Source: Rothia sp. ZJ932 (GTDB lineage: Bacteria; Actinomycetota; Actinomycetes; Actinomycetales; Micrococcaceae). Taken from it: a stretch of DNA of 64,000 bases. Below are positions 9,051 to 19,576 of the stretch, one piece after another. The position numbers and the translations under genes are program-made. The notes beneath the pieces were generated by a model. It was not told where the DNA came from, made no database searches, and worked only from the letters and a program-made list of their open reading frames with translations. The stretch spans positions 1,240,001 to 1,304,000 of the forward strand of contig NZ_CP070480.1 of assembly GCF_016924835.1 (NCBI RefSeq). The letters are read 5' to 3'. Position 1 is the first letter of the stretch, and the number at the start of each line of letters is the position of its first letter.

Positions 9051-10274
9051 TTAGGCGCCGAGTACGTCAATACCGGGCAGGGTTTTACCTTCGATGTATT
9101 CGAGGGACGCACCGCCACCGGTTGAGATATGACCGAAGTCTGAATCTTCAAAACCGAGCTTACGTACTGCCGCAGCTGAGTCGCCGCCACCGATGATGGA
9201 GAAACCGTCAGATTCCTTGATGGACTGAGCAACCGAGCGGGTGCCTTCAGCAAAAGGAGCGATTTCGAAAACACCCATGGGACCGTTCCAGAAAATGGTC
9301 TTTGCTTCTTTGAGCTTGGCATCGAAAGTCTTGCGGGTAGCAGGGCCGATGTCAAGGCCTTCAGCCTTTTCGCCCAACTCGCCACCGGTCAAATCTTCAA
9401 TAGGGCGAATCTCGGTGTTAGCGTCGGCTGAAAAGTCGTCGCCCCAAACAATATCTGAGGCGATAAGGATCTCGGTGCCCTTTTCCTGGGCTTCAGCCAT
9501 GTAACGGTTAACGGTCTCTACCTGATCCTTTTCAAGCAGTGACTGGCCAACCTCGTAGCCCTTAGCGTAGGCGAAGGTGTAACCCATGCCGCCACCGACC
9601 AAGATGGTGTCAGCCTTACCGATAAGGTTGTCGATAACTGCTAGCTTGTCTGAGACCTTAGCGCCACCCATCACAACAACGAAAGGACGCTCGGGGTCAT
9701 TGATGGTCTTCTTCAGAACATCAACTTCGGTCTTCACCAAATCACCCAGGTATGAGGGCAGACGTTTCGCTACATCGTAAACGGATGCGTGCTTGCGGTG
9801 AACAGCGCCGAAAGCGTCGTTGACGTATGCACCGTTTTCACCGGTCAGCGCCACCAGCTCATCAGCGAACTCGCCGCGCTCAGCGTCATCCTTTGAGGTT
9901 TCGCGTGCATCGTAACGAACGTTCTCTACAACGAGAACTTCACCGTTCTGCAGTGATTCAGCCTTAGCCTGAGCGTCTTCGCCCACAAGGTCAGTTGCGG
10001 TGATAACGGAGAAGTCAGCCAGTTCTGACAGGCGGGCAGCAGCAGGGGCGATTGAGTACTTGGGATCAACCTGACCCTTGGGGCGACCCAGGTGAGCGGT
10101 CACGATGACGCGCGCACCAGCCTTAGCCAGCTTGGTCAAAACAGGCAGTGAAGCTTTAACGCGACCGTCGTCGGTGACAGTTTCGCCGTCGAGGGGAACG
10201 TTGAGATCTGAGCGTACCAGTACGTAGCGACCTTCAACGCCTTCTGCCAAAAGCTCATCAAGTGAATGTGCCAT
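9051..10274 (-). CDS. pgk: Phosphoglycerate kinase
   Basis: Transfers phosphate from 1,3-bisphosphoglycerate to ADP in glycolysis. The 407 residues show the N-terminal RSDLNVPLDG motif (about 21-30), the AHLGRPKG loop, the hinge sequence VVVMGGAKVSDK and the nucleotide-binding GGGDSAAAVRKLG near the C-terminus. The ATG at 10274 with TTGGAG upstream fits the family start; the longer reading frame back to 10337 would run through the terminator hairpin after gap and is rejected. The gene is 98 bases from gap, with that terminator in the gap, so its expression relative to gap is probably reduced by partial termination. Confidence 0.97.
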   Translation of the reverse strand: MAHSLDELLAEGVEGRYVLVRSDLNVPLDGETVTDDGRVKASLPVLTKLAKAGARVIVTAHLGRPKGQVDPKYSIAPAAARLSELADFSVITATDLVGEDAQAKAESLQNGEVLVVENVRYDARETSKDDAERGEFADELVALTGENGAYVNDAFGAVHRKHASVYDVAKRLPSYLGDLVKTEVDVLKKTINDPERPFVVVMGGAKVSDKLAVIDNLIGKADTILVGGGMGYTFAYAKGYEVGQSLLEKDQVETVNRYMAEAQEKGTEILIASDIVWGDDFSADANTEIRPIEDLTGGELGEKAEGLDIGPATRKTFDAKLKEAKTIFWNGPMGVFEIAPFAEGTRSVAQSIKESDGFSIIGGGDSAAAVRKLGFEDSDFGHISTGGGASLEYIEGKTLPGIDVLGA

Positions 10275-10323
10275 GGTGTATAACTCCAAAAAATAAAACG
10301 AAAAATACAGGGGGGGTATGAAA

Positions 10324-10359
10324 ATGCCCCCACCCAAAGTTTCCGGTGGGCGGGGGCAT
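10324..10359 (-). terminator. Terminator between gap and pgk
   Basis: On the minus-strand RNA a 13-bp stem, 10359-10347 with 10336-10324, includes one G-U pair and is followed by UUUUCAU. It is 13 bases past the gap stop and about 50 bases ahead of the pgk ATG, leaving little room for a separate pgk promoter. Confidence 0.8.
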
Positions 10360-10372
10360 CAAACAATAAAAC

Positions 10373-11398
<1,026 letters not shown>

Positions 11399-11451
11399 TC
11401 AGTGAATAATATGGACAGGATACTCCCAAGTGGAAGAACCCGCTGCCGAAC

Positions 11452-11517
11452 TGGTTCGGTGTCTACCGAACCAAGCCCGTAGTGCAGGCTTACCCGTCCG
11501 GTTCACCTTTAACTATA
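11452..11517 (-). promoter_or_regulatory. gap upstream region: palindrome and putative -10
   Basis: TGGTTCGGT-gtct-ACCGAACCA (11452-11473) is a perfect 9-bp inverted repeat 75-96 bases ahead of the gap start, where a glycolytic regulator could bind or the gap 5' leader could fold. A TATAGT hexamer on the minus strand (11517-11512) is a plausible -10 box; no convincing -35 was found. The rest of the 11378-11793 gap is A/T-rich and holds no credible gene. Confidence 0.4.
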
Positions 11518-11793
11518 CCTTAGATAGTGTGAGTTTGGGTGGTTTTTTGAGGTTTTTTTAGGTTTATGCCCGTGTTTACCCGGACAACATGTGCGTTTTT
11601 GCGTGGGTTTAGACGGTTTTAAGCCAAAATTCAGCTTAAAAGCACCTCCTTTAGGGAGAATGCCGAGGAAATCCCACCTGTTCGCAACTAAGTAGACATG
11701 TGGGCTTGTGTGCTCCTCAACCACAAGACCCATGAGCCAAGCAGGCAGGCGCCCCTACTCATTTTCACCCTAGAGCTACAGCTTTTAAACACC

Positions 11794-11830
11794 AAAGAGG
11801 CTGACACCGATAAAAAGTGTCAGCCTCTTT
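11794..11830 (-). terminator. Terminator after whiA
   Basis: A perfect 14-bp stem (11794-11807 with 11817-11830) and 9-base loop, 36 bases downstream of whiA. It separates the uvrC-rapZ-yvcK-whiA block from gap. Confidence 0.85.
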
Positions 11831-11865
11831 GAAAGCTATCAGCGGGTAAAGCAAATCCTCTCTGC

Positions 11866-12837
11866 TTAGAGGTGGTGCCCTACACTCGCCTCAGTACCGG
11901 GAATACCCAGTTCCATCGCACGCTTGTCAGCCATCGCCAGCAGACGGCGGATGCGCCCAGCGATCGCGTCCTTCGTCATAGGCGGATCAGCCAAACGCCC
12001 CAGTTCATCCAGGGACGCCTGCTTGTGGGCTGCGCGCAACTCGCCCGCATAACGCAGATGTTCTGGCACCTGCTCCCCCAAAATCTCAAGAGCGCGCTCC
12101 ACGCGGGCACCGGCAGCCACCGCCGCCTGCGCTGAACGACGCAGGTTAGCGTCATCGAAGTTAGCCAAACGGTTGGCGGTTGCCCGCACCTCTTTGCGCT
12201 GGCGGCGCTCGCGCCAATTCTCAAGGGCGTGATGAGCACCCATGCGTTCCAACAGCACACTAATTGTTTCACCATCGCGCACCACGACGCGATCAACACC
12301 GCGCACCTCGCGTGCCTTAGCCATAACCTCCAAGCGGCGTGCCGCGCCCACCAGAGCCAAAGCAGCTTCAGGACCGGGGCAGGTAAATTCAAGGGCGGAC
12401 GAACGCCCCGGCTCGGTCAAAGAACCGTGCGCCAAAAATGCCCCACGCATCACAGCAGAAGCGTCCTCAACAGAACCGTTAACAACAGCAGGTGGCAAAC
12501 CGCGCACCGGGCGACCGCGTCCGTCCAACAAACCAGTCTGACGAGCCAGCGACTCGCCCCCGTGATCCACACGCACAATATAGCGACCACCTCGACGCAA
12601 ACCGCCACCGGTCACCGCCGTAATCTCAGCCTCATGACCATAAAGATCAACAATGTTCTGTTGCAAACGCACAGCAGTTGACTCAAGATCAACCTCAGCC
12701 TCAATGACAATACGCCCAGAAACTAAGTGGAGACCGCTCACAAAACGCAAAATTGTAGAAACCTCAGCTCTGCGTGCCGAAGATTTCGTAGCGTCGTAAC
12801 GAGCTAACTCTTCCTTTACCGATGCGGTAAGAGCCAT
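11866..12837 (-). CDS. whiA: DNA-binding protein WhiA
   Basis: WhiA is a conserved Gram-positive DNA-binding protein with a homing-endonuclease-like (LAGLIDADG-type) N-terminal domain and a C-terminal helix-turn-helix; in Streptomyces it controls sporulation and cell division. The 323 residues from the ATG at 12837 begin [14 protein letters not shown], the standard family N-terminus. Further landmarks are [10 protein letters not shown] (about 143-152) and [11 protein letters not shown] before the HTH region. GGAGG lies about 13 bases upstream. The gene closes the uvrC-rapZ-yvcK-whiA block typical of actinobacteria. Confidence 0.95.
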   Translation of the reverse strand: MALTASVKEELARYDATKSSARRAEVSTILRFVSGLHLVSGRIVIEAEVDLESTAVRLQQNIVDLYGHEAEITAVTGGGLRRGGRYIVRVDHGGESLARQTGLLDGRGRPVRGLPPAVVNGSVEDASAVMRGAFLAHGSLTEPGRSSALEFTCPGPEAALALVGAARRLEVMAKAREVRGVDRVVVRDGETISVLLERMGAHHALENWRERRQRKEVRATANRLANFDDANLRRSAQAAVAAGARVERALEILGEQVPEHLRYAGELRAAHKQASLDELGRLADPPMTKDAIAGRIRRLLAMADKRAMELGIPGTEASVGHHL

Positions 12838-12953
12838 ACCTGGCGTCCTCCAACTCATGTGTGCGGGTGTTCGTGAGTAACGCAGGCGCATATAGGCGCC
12901 AACGCATACCGGTCTATTTTATCTGCTTTTACCGCTATGGTGTGAATTAGGTT

Positions 12954-13967
12954 TCACCCGGCAAATAAATCGCGGTAAGCGGCACCCAGTTTGAGAGAAT
13001 CGTGAACGCCGGCGGCATTGACCTGATGAACAGATGACCACTGCACAGTAGCACCCCATCGGGCGGCTGCCTCATCAAATGCCACCTGGTCGTGAACAGC
13101 TGCAGGGTCAGCGATGATTGCGTCAAAGCGAATCTCAGGAGCATAACGGTTCAGCACCGCAAGATGATCCTCAGCACTCATCTCACCGGTCTCATCACTA
13201 TCGAGCTCTAAATTCATGACCAGGCACTTACGAGCGTCAGAATTACTAATAGCTTTACGAATCTCAGGTAGTAAGAGATGCGGTAGTACCGAGGTCATCC
13301 ACGAGCCGGGACCCAGAATAATCCACTCCGCCTCATCAATAGCAGCCAATGCCTCTTCACATGCTTCAGCGCCCTCAGGGTGCAATCTGACATCGCGTAC
13401 ATAACGGGACTTCGCTAGCTGTGCCTGCCCGCTAATCTCAGTCACATGCCCCTGAGGATTATGGTTGGGAGCAACCACCCCAGAAATCACCAAGGGTTGA
13501 CGGGACATCGGTAACACGCGTCCACGAGCATTCAACAGCGCCCCTGCCCAATCAAGACCAGCCACGGGGTCGCCCAAAAGCTCCCACAAAGCCACAATCA
13601 GAAGATTACCCAGGGCATGATTCTCCAGGCTGAAATTCTCGGGAGTGCTCTGATGGTGAAAACGATGCTGCATGACCTGCGACCATGTGCGACCCCACTC
13701 AGAGTCATCGCACAGTGCCGAGAGCGCCATACGCAAATCCCCCGGTGGTAACACATCAAGTTCGTTACGCAGAACTCCTGAAGAACCACCATCATCAGCA
13801 ACAGTCACAACAGCCGTCAAATCATTGGTGACGTGTTTGAGCGCAGCCAAAGACGCGAACAAACCGTGCCCACCACCCAAGGCAACAACTTTAGTACTGA
13901 TGAAGCCACCGCTCTCCGCTGACCCCAAAGCCTCACGCGCCTGAGGAATCCGGGACGAGACGGACAT
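12954..13967 (-). CDS. yvcK: Gluconeogenesis factor YvcK/CofD-family protein
   Basis: CofD-fold protein of the YvcK family; homologues bind UDP-sugars and affect carbon metabolism and cell-wall growth. The 337 residues show the nucleotide-binding GGGHGLFASLAAL (about 32-44) and ADDGGSSGVLR (58-68). A later NHNPQGHVTEI region and GPGSWMTSVLPH (phosphate loop) fit the family. The start overlaps the rapZ stop by one base (TAATG), so the two genes are translationally coupled. The usual neighbours rapZ and whiA flank it. Confidence 0.93.
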   Translation of the reverse strand: MSVSSRIPQAREALGSAESGGFISTKVVALGGGHGLFASLAALKHVTNDLTAVVTVADDGGSSGVLRNELDVLPPGDLRMALSALCDDSEWGRTWSQVMQHRFHHQSTPENFSLENHALGNLLIVALWELLGDPVAGLDWAGALLNARGRVLPMSRQPLVISGVVAPNHNPQGHVTEISGQAQLAKSRYVRDVRLHPEGAEACEEALAAIDEAEWIILGPGSWMTSVLPHLLLPEIRKAISNSDARKCLVMNLELDSDETGEMSAEDHLAVLNRYAPEIRFDAIIADPAAVHDQVAFDEAAARWGATVQWSSVHQVNAAGVHDSLKLGAAYRDLFAG

Positions 13968-14848
13968 TATTCTCTACCCATATCTCGATGCTGAACATTC
14001 ACGTTAATAGTACCCAGAGTACGCAGACGCTTGGCGAGCTCCTCCGTCACCGCAACACTGCGGTGCTTACCGCCGGTACACCCAATAGCAATAGTGGCGT
14101 AATGCTTACCCTCACGACGGTAGCCATCAAGCACCGGGCGCAGAGTCTCCACAAAACGCGATACAAACTCTTCAGTACCAGGATTACTGAACACATAGTC
14201 TCGCACAGCAACATCCTGACCGGTCTGCGCACGCAACTCCGGAACCCAGTGCGGGTTAGGAATAAAGCGCATATCAACCATCATGTTTGCATCCACCGGC
14301 GCACCATATTTAAATCCGAAACTAGTCAAGGTCAGATTCAGCAACTTAGGTCCCTGATGGTTGAACATCTCACGAATAGTGTGCGCTAGCTGATGCACGT
14401 TCTTACCCGACGTGTCGATGACCGTATCAGCCTTCATCTTCAAGTCTTCAAAAAGCGCACGTTCTTTAGTGATACCGTCCATAATGCGCCCTTCACCCTG
14501 CAAAGGATGCGGACGACGCTGCGCCTCATAACGAGCAATAATGTCTTTGTCTGAAGCATCCATAAAGAGCAGGGTCAGGTCAATATTCTCAGTGCGCAGA
14601 CGCTCAATAGCACCGGCGATATCCTCATCCAGCTGCATAGAACGTACGTCAATACCCAAAGCCAACTTCGGCAGAGCCTCCGGGGCGTGAGCCACCACCT
14701 CCGCCAGCGGCTTGAGCATCTGCGGGGGCATATTATCAACAACGTACCAACCCTCATCTTCGAGAGTATTAGCCGCAGTGCTGCGCCCGGAACCCGAAAT
14801 ACCGGTGATGACAAGAATTTGAGGTTTGAGATCTTTAACAGCTTCCAT
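13967..14848 (-). CDS. rapZ: RapZ-family nucleotide-binding protein
   Basis: P-loop ATP/GTP-binding protein of the RapZ/YvcJ family. In E. coli RapZ is an RNA adaptor controlling glmZ; in Gram-positive bacteria the role is less clear, so the RNA role should not be assumed. The 293 residues carry a Walker A motif GISGSGRST (16-24), the DNMPPQM segment and the C-terminal IGCTGGKHRSV block that is diagnostic for the family. It lies 98 bases downstream of uvrC and overlaps yvcK. Confidence 0.94.
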   Translation of the reverse strand: MEAVKDLKPQILVITGISGSGRSTAANTLEDEGWYVVDNMPPQMLKPLAEVVAHAPEALPKLALGIDVRSMQLDEDIAGAIERLRTENIDLTLLFMDASDKDIIARYEAQRRPHPLQGEGRIMDGITKERALFEDLKMKADTVIDTSGKNVHQLAHTIREMFNHQGPKLLNLTLTSFGFKYGAPVDANMMVDMRFIPNPHWVPELRAQTGQDVAVRDYVFSNPGTEEFVSRFVETLRPVLDGYRREGKHYATIAIGCTGGKHRSVAVTEELAKRLRTLGTINVNVQHRDMGRE

Positions 14849-14946
14849 ACCACTTACCTGTTTCTTTTAGCTCGACCATGAACTATCGCTACCCACATCT
14901 GGGCACTTCTTATCTTACCTGGCTACCACACTACCGGCAGCAGGGT

Positions 14947-17010
14947 TTAGAGAACTTCCCCCGTTGTTAAGTTAACGCCACGAGCCGATACCTTACGGTG
15001 AGAACTCGCATCCCCGTTACCGCCTGCCGTTGCCGAAGAATCATCTTCCGCTGTTTCCTGAGCAAAATGAGCCAAAATCTTAGCAGCCATCGAAGGACCA
15101 ATTCCGCTCACTTCCAACAGCTGCTCCTCACTCGCCTGAGATAACTGCTTGTAAGAACCAAAATGATTGACCAGCTGCTCCCGCTTTGCAGGGCCCAACC
15201 CGCTCACTCCATCAAGGCTTGAAGCTAACATCGCCTTGCCACGCTTAGACCGATGAAAAGTAATCGCAAAACGGTGCGCTTCATCTCGAATACGCTGCAC
15301 CAAATACAACGCCGGTGAAGTACGAGGCAAAATCACCGGAAAATCATCATCAAGTAACCACAGCTCTTCAAGGCGCTTGGCGATACCCACCACATAAATA
15401 TCGGTAATACCCAGATCACTCAGAGCTGCCTGAGCAGCAGCAACCTGAGGCTGACCACCATCAACCACCACCAGATTCGGCGGGTAAGCAAACTTTACCG
15501 GTTCTTTAGCATCGGCATATTCAAGGCTGACCTCGCCACTTGCCCGCGGCGCTTGCTGCCGCTCACGCGCGTCCTGAAGATAACGCTTGAAACGGCGATG
15601 AATGACGTCGTACATACTGGCAGTATCATCTCGCGCAGCATCACCGGTAATGGAGAACTTGCGGTAGTCACTCTTCTTCGGCAACCCGTCTTCGAAAACC
15701 ACCATGGACGCGACCACGTGGGTACCCTGAACGTGCGAAATATCGTAACACTCGATGCGCATCAGTGGATCTGGCAGCTCAAGGCTTTCTTGCAACTCGA
15801 CTAAGGACGCGCTGCGAGTAGTCAAATCACCAGCGCGGCGGGTCTTGTGCAGGCTTAGCGAATGCTTGGCGTTCTCAGCCACTGTGTGCATAAGTTCAAC
15901 CTTTTCACCGCGCTGAGGAACAGAAATGCTGACCTTCGCCCCGCGCACACCACCCAGCCACTGCTCCAACTGCTCCTTGTTTTCAGGCAGAGCAGGAACC
16001 AAAATCTGCTGCGGAATCTCGTGCTGCTGATGGGCACGCTCCTCATCGGTGTTACCGGCAGCGACCGACGCCGCTACTTCACCGTAGACCTGTTGAAGCA
16101 GCTGCTCAATCAGCTCCGCGTCCGTAGAATCCTCAGTCTTCTCAACAATCCAGCCGCGCTGACCGCGAATACGACCACCGCGCACAAAGAAAACCTGAAC
16201 AGCGGCCTCTAAATCATCTTGGTCATAGGCAAAAACATCAGCGTCCACTGAATCAGCCAGCACCACCGCATTGCGTTCAAAAGCCTTTTCAAGAGCTCCA
16301 ATATCATCACGAAGACGCGCCGCTTTCTCAAAATCGAACTCAGCGGCAGCACTCTTCATTTCGTCTTTGAGGTGAGCAATGAACTTCTCAGCCCCACCCG
16401 CCATAAACTTCGCTAAGTCTTGAGCCAGCTGCTGATGATCTTCACGGGAAATCTTCTCAATGCAGGGCGCTGAACACTTATCGATATACCCCAAAAGGCA
16501 AGGACGACCGCTACGTTCAGCCCGGTTAAAGACCCCGTTGGTGCAGGTTCGCACCGGGAAAACCCTCAGCAAAGCATCTAGGGTTTCACGAATCGCCCAC
16601 GCCTGCGAGTAGGGGCCGAAATAGCGCACGCCTTTCTTCTTCTCACCGCGCATCACCATCGCCCGCGGGTAGCGGTCTTTGAGGGTAATCGCTAGGTAGG
16701 GGTAAGACTTATCATCGCGGAAAGCAATGTTAAAGCGGGGCTTATACTCCTTAATCCAGGTGTACTCAAGCTGCAGAGATTCCAGCTCGCTGCCCACAAT
16801 CGTCCACTCCACTGAGGCAGCAGTGTGTACCATAGCGTACGTTTTAGGGCTGAGGGACTTGACCTGGGCAAAATAAGAGTTCAGGCGGTTGCGCAAGTTT
16901 TTGGCTTTACCCACGTAGATAATGCGCCCAAACTCATCGCGAAAACGGTACACACCCGGTTGCGTCGGAATCTCTCCCGTTGCCGGGCGGTAGTCTTCGG
17001 GATTCGCCAT
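14947..17010 (-). CDS. uvrC: Excinuclease ABC subunit C
   Basis: Makes the dual incisions of nucleotide excision repair after UvrA and UvrB locate damage. The 687-residue protein has the GIY-YIG nuclease (GVYRFRDEFGRIIYVGKAKN, about 19-38), the UVR motif FDFEKAARLRDDI that contacts UvrB, the RNase H-like C-terminal nuclease starting at ECYDISHVQG, and two helix-hairpin-helix repeats (DGVSGLGPAKREQL and EVSGIGPSMAAKI). All parts are intact. GGAGGAGAG precedes the ATG. It sits upstream of rapZ as in other actinobacteria, separate from uvrA and uvrB elsewhere in the window. Confidence 0.96.
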   Translation of the reverse strand: MANPEDYRPATGEIPTQPGVYRFRDEFGRIIYVGKAKNLRNRLNSYFAQVKSLSPKTYAMVHTAASVEWTIVGSELESLQLEYTWIKEYKPRFNIAFRDDKSYPYLAITLKDRYPRAMVMRGEKKKGVRYFGPYSQAWAIRETLDALLRVFPVRTCTNGVFNRAERSGRPCLLGYIDKCSAPCIEKISREDHQQLAQDLAKFMAGGAEKFIAHLKDEMKSAAAEFDFEKAARLRDDIGALEKAFERNAVVLADSVDADVFAYDQDDLEAAVQVFFVRGGRIRGQRGWIVEKTEDSTDAELIEQLLQQVYGEVAASVAAGNTDEERAHQQHEIPQQILVPALPENKEQLEQWLGGVRGAKVSISVPQRGEKVELMHTVAENAKHSLSLHKTRRAGDLTTRSASLVELQESLELPDPLMRIECYDISHVQGTHVVASMVVFEDGLPKKSDYRKFSITGDAARDDTASMYDVIHRRFKRYLQDARERQQAPRASGEVSLEYADAKEPVKFAYPPNLVVVDGGQPQVAAAQAALSDLGITDIYVVGIAKRLEELWLLDDDFPVILPRTSPALYLVQRIRDEAHRFAITFHRSKRGKAMLASSLDGVSGLGPAKREQLVNHFGSYKQLSQASEEQLLEVSGIGPSMAAKILAHFAQETAEDDSSATAGGNGDASSHRKVSARGVNLTTGEVL

Positions 17011-17132
17011 AAAATCTTCTCTCCTCCACTAACCCCGCAGGGTTTTCTATCAACCGCACCAGAACGCACGACTCAGGCTGTACGGGCGGACGCGCCCCTG
17101 CACCGATGCTCTTACTGCCCGAAGGCAAATAC

Positions 17133-17819
17133 TTAGCTTACGCCGCCGTCTCGTTCAGCTGAGGGTGAGACGTTATAAACATCTTTACGAGCTTGACCCG
17201 AAAGCGCCGCAATCTCGTCCATGATCGCTGCTGTAGTCTCTTTACGCTGCTTACCGGTCATTCGCTCCCCCGTCTTCTCAAAGTACAAAGGTTTACCCAC
17301 ACGAACGGTAAAACGGTGGGGGTAAATTTTGTTGGAACCGGGCTTCTGCAGCTTGTCGGTACCAATCAAACCGATGGGAACAACCGGGGCTCCGGTCATG
17401 TGAGCCAGCCAAGCAACACCGATCTTGCCCTTATACAAGTAGCCATCACGAGAACGAGTACCTTCAGGGTAGATGCCAAATACGCGGTCCTCATTCAAAA
17501 CCTCAAGAGCCTTTTCGAGGGCTTTGGTAGCTTCTTTACGGTCCGAACGGTTGACGGGAATGATGTCAATTGCCTCGAACATGGCTTTCATCGCTTTGCC
17601 CTTGTAACCTGGGCTATTGATATACTCGCTCTTTGCCAAGAAAGCTACGCGTCGGGGCATGAGAGCCGAAATAAAGATAGAATCCAGAAACGCCAAATGG
17701 TTAGATGCCACAATGACGGGCCCCTCAGCGGGGAAGTTCTCCAGACCCGTGATGCGGGCACGAAAAACAGTGCGGGAAAGGCCGCTCACGGTTTTCTGAA
17801 TCATCTTGTAGTACTGCAC
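17133..17819 (-). CDS. plsC: 1-acylglycerol-3-phosphate O-acyltransferase (PlsC-type)
   Basis: Probably acylates lysophosphatidate to phosphatidate at the membrane. The 228 residues contain the acyltransferase catalytic motif NHLAFLDS with His41 and Asp46, the glycerol-phosphate-binding PEGTRSRDG (118-126) and VVPIGLIGT. No strong transmembrane helix is seen, so membrane association may be peripheral. It lies 122 bases upstream of uvrC. Other PlsC-like acyltransferases are common in actinobacteria, so the exact acceptor is inferred. Confidence 0.88.
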   Translation of the reverse strand: MQYYKMIQKTVSGLSRTVFRARITGLENFPAEGPVIVASNHLAFLDSIFISALMPRRVAFLAKSEYINSPGYKGKAMKAMFEAIDIIPVNRSDRKEATKALEKALEVLNEDRVFGIYPEGTRSRDGYLYKGKIGVAWLAHMTGAPVVPIGLIGTDKLQKPGSNKIYPHRFTVRVGKPLYFEKTGERMTGKQRKETTAAIMDEIAALSGQARKDVYNVSPSAERDGGVS

Positions 17820-17988
17820 AAATCTTCCTTTGAGGTGTTCAGGGATCGCTCTGCCGTACCCCTAGCATCGTGCCCAGGTAAGAGCATCTGTCTGCACTAA
17901 CTTTAACAGGTAAATACTTACCAAGTGATGCTGGTCAGAGCAACTAATTAAAAAATCTTCGATAGCCTATTTTTAAACATTTCGCAAA

Positions 17989-18603
17989 CTATAGAATTTC
18001 TAGAGCCCTCTTGAAGCTCCCGTGTTCGCCAGCCTCATAAAATGCTAAACGATCAAATTTAATAATCTGATTTTTTAGGTGGCAATCAAACTCTTCAAAG
18101 ACAAGACTCGGGATTTCCTCTTCATATGTTCTGCCAACTGTAACGTGCGGCTGAAACTCGTCAAAAAGATATCGATATCCATATTTTAGATAGTATTTTT
18201 TTTGGTTGAAACTATAACCAGTAAAATCTTTTTTAGCAATCGATGATTTATCAATAAATCTCTCAAGCAAAACCAACGCTTCCTCTTGGAATTCATAGAT
18301 ATAGTCACCAAAAGTAAAATTCATGAATGCCCAGTAAGAGGGCTGATATTTCAGACCATCAGCACGCCCCAGAATATCATTTTGATTTATTTTCCCCAAA
18401 ACCTCTTTTAGAGATGACAGCTTCTCAACAGTTAATGGTTCTTCAAAAAATGGGCACTGCAAAATACTCACATGAGGAAGATTACTCTCCTTGCCCAATT
18501 TTATTCCGTAGAAAGATTCTGGAACCAATTTATTTTGAAAATCTATTAAAGTATCGCATGAATTTTCATCTGGCACCAAGGCAAGACCAAACAACTTAGA
18601 CAT
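17989..18603 (-). CDS. 2H phosphoesterase superfamily protein (island gene 3)
   Basis: The 204-residue protein has two H-x-S/T motifs at the expected spacing: PHVSIL (His44, Ser46) and PHVTVG (His153, Thr155). This pair defines 2H phosphoesterases, which act on 2',3'-cyclic or 2'-5' phosphodiester bonds and, in phage Acb1, degrade cyclic oligonucleotide signals. The substrate here is unknown. The ATG at 18603, with AAAAGGTGA upstream, overlaps the preceding gene by eight bases, so the two are coupled. Codon use is far more A/T-rich than in neighbouring genes, pointing to horizontal acquisition. It is the last gene of a three-gene island. Confidence 0.7.
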   Translation of the reverse strand: MSKLFGLALVPDENSCDTLIDFQNKLVPESFYGIKLGKESNLPHVSILQCPFFEEPLTVEKLSSLKEVLGKINQNDILGRADGLKYQPSYWAFMNFTFGDYIYEFQEEALVLLERFIDKSSIAKKDFTGYSFNQKKYYLKYGYRYLFDEFQPHVTVGRTYEEEIPSLVFEEFDCHLKNQIIKFDRLAFYEAGEHGSFKRALEIL

Positions 18604-19576
18604 CAAAAATCACCTTTTTACCAATTCGATATGTTTCAAATAAAATATGCTCAACAATTTTTTCGCAATCAAAACTTTCTTGCTCATAATCGAGAAAGCA
18701 TTGATTTTTCAATAAATTTGAAACTTCTTTAACAAATTCAGAATTTCGACCATTCCGTCCCATATTGGTGTTGAATTTTTCCACCAAATCATCTTTTCCA
18801 ATGTTCAGAGAATCCACGAAAGATTCCGAGCAAATTAGATAATTTTTTGCAGACTCAATAAAATGATTCCTTTGATTTGGTATTAGTAAGTCGAAATTTG
18901 TTAGTTCCTTGTAACCGTCAAGTCGTGCAGCAACTCTTGCATTCTGACCGAACATAATTAATGCATCAGGGGCAATCTGGAAAATTCGAGAATCTGGATC
19001 GGACCAGTCGACAACATTTTTGTCGATTTCTTTTGAAAAATCACTGTCTGCATCGAGCCATCGAAGGAGATTTATATACCTATCGGTAGTTTTTCCGACT
19101 ACAACCTTATAATCATGTATTAAGTTTTTTATCTCAGATGGCGTTTTACCCAAGAGAGGATGCCCCGGTCGTACAGTAACGGCAAAGTTCTCGCCTCCCA
19201 TTGACGGTTCAAGTTCAGTCAAGATAGTTAAAGCAGAGTCTGGTTTATTCGATAAATATTTATCTACTGCATTTTTATTATATACAGCTAAATCAATACT
19301 TCCATTCTCCACTTTTTGGATGATTGAGTCTCCCCAAACAACATCAATTGATCGTGCCTTTACTTTTTCATTTTCAAGCATCTCATATATGCCGCATGAA
19401 TACAGATAACCAGCTACGACAACCAACCGAGGACGAGCAATATTAACGGGCTTAATGTCATCTGAAAATATTTTTTCGCTTTCCTCACCTCGGAACGCAC
19501 TTGTAGGAGGTAAAAATACTCTAGATTCCTCATCCCTGCGACGACGGTTTCCAATTTTAGCGATTTTAATTTGCAT
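18596..19576 (-). CDS. Putative cytosolic solute-binding-fold protein (island gene 2)
   Basis: A 326-residue protein with no signal peptide or lipobox. Its central part is reminiscent of a type 2 periplasmic-binding or LysR effector-binding fold: repeated strand-helix units, NGSIDLAVYNK (a segment like the hinge region of such folds), then GGENFAVTVRPGHPL. This assignment is tentative and rests on pattern only. The N-terminus is basic (NRRRRDEE). The gene is A/T-rich and overlaps both neighbours (11 bases upstream, 8 downstream), so the three products are likely made together. If correct, a cytosolic ligand sensor is the obvious guess. Confidence 0.5.
   Translation of the reverse strand: MQIKIAKIGNRRRRDEESRVFLPPTSAFRGEESEKIFSDDIKPVNIARPRLVVVAGYLYSCGIYEMLENEKVKARSIDVVWGDSIIQKVENGSIDLAVYNKNAVDKYLSNKPDSALTILTELEPSMGGENFAVTVRPGHPLLGKTPSEIKNLIHDYKVVVGKTTDRYINLLRWLDADSDFSKEIDKNVVDWSDPDSRIFQIAPDALIMFGQNARVAARLDGYKELTNFDLLIPNQRNHFIESAKNYLICSESFVDSLNIGKDDLVEKFNTNMGRNGRNSEFVKEVSNLLKNQCFLDYEQESFDCEKIVEHILFETYRIGKKVIFDV

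Noticed and set aside
10275-10337. N-terminal extension of pgk
   Set aside because: It would translate through the gap terminator; ATG 10274 matches the family start.
11509-11733. 74-codon minus-strand frame in the gap-whiA gap
   Set aside because: Low-complexity Lys/Pro-rich product, no ribosome site, overlaps the gap promoter region; no recognisable family.
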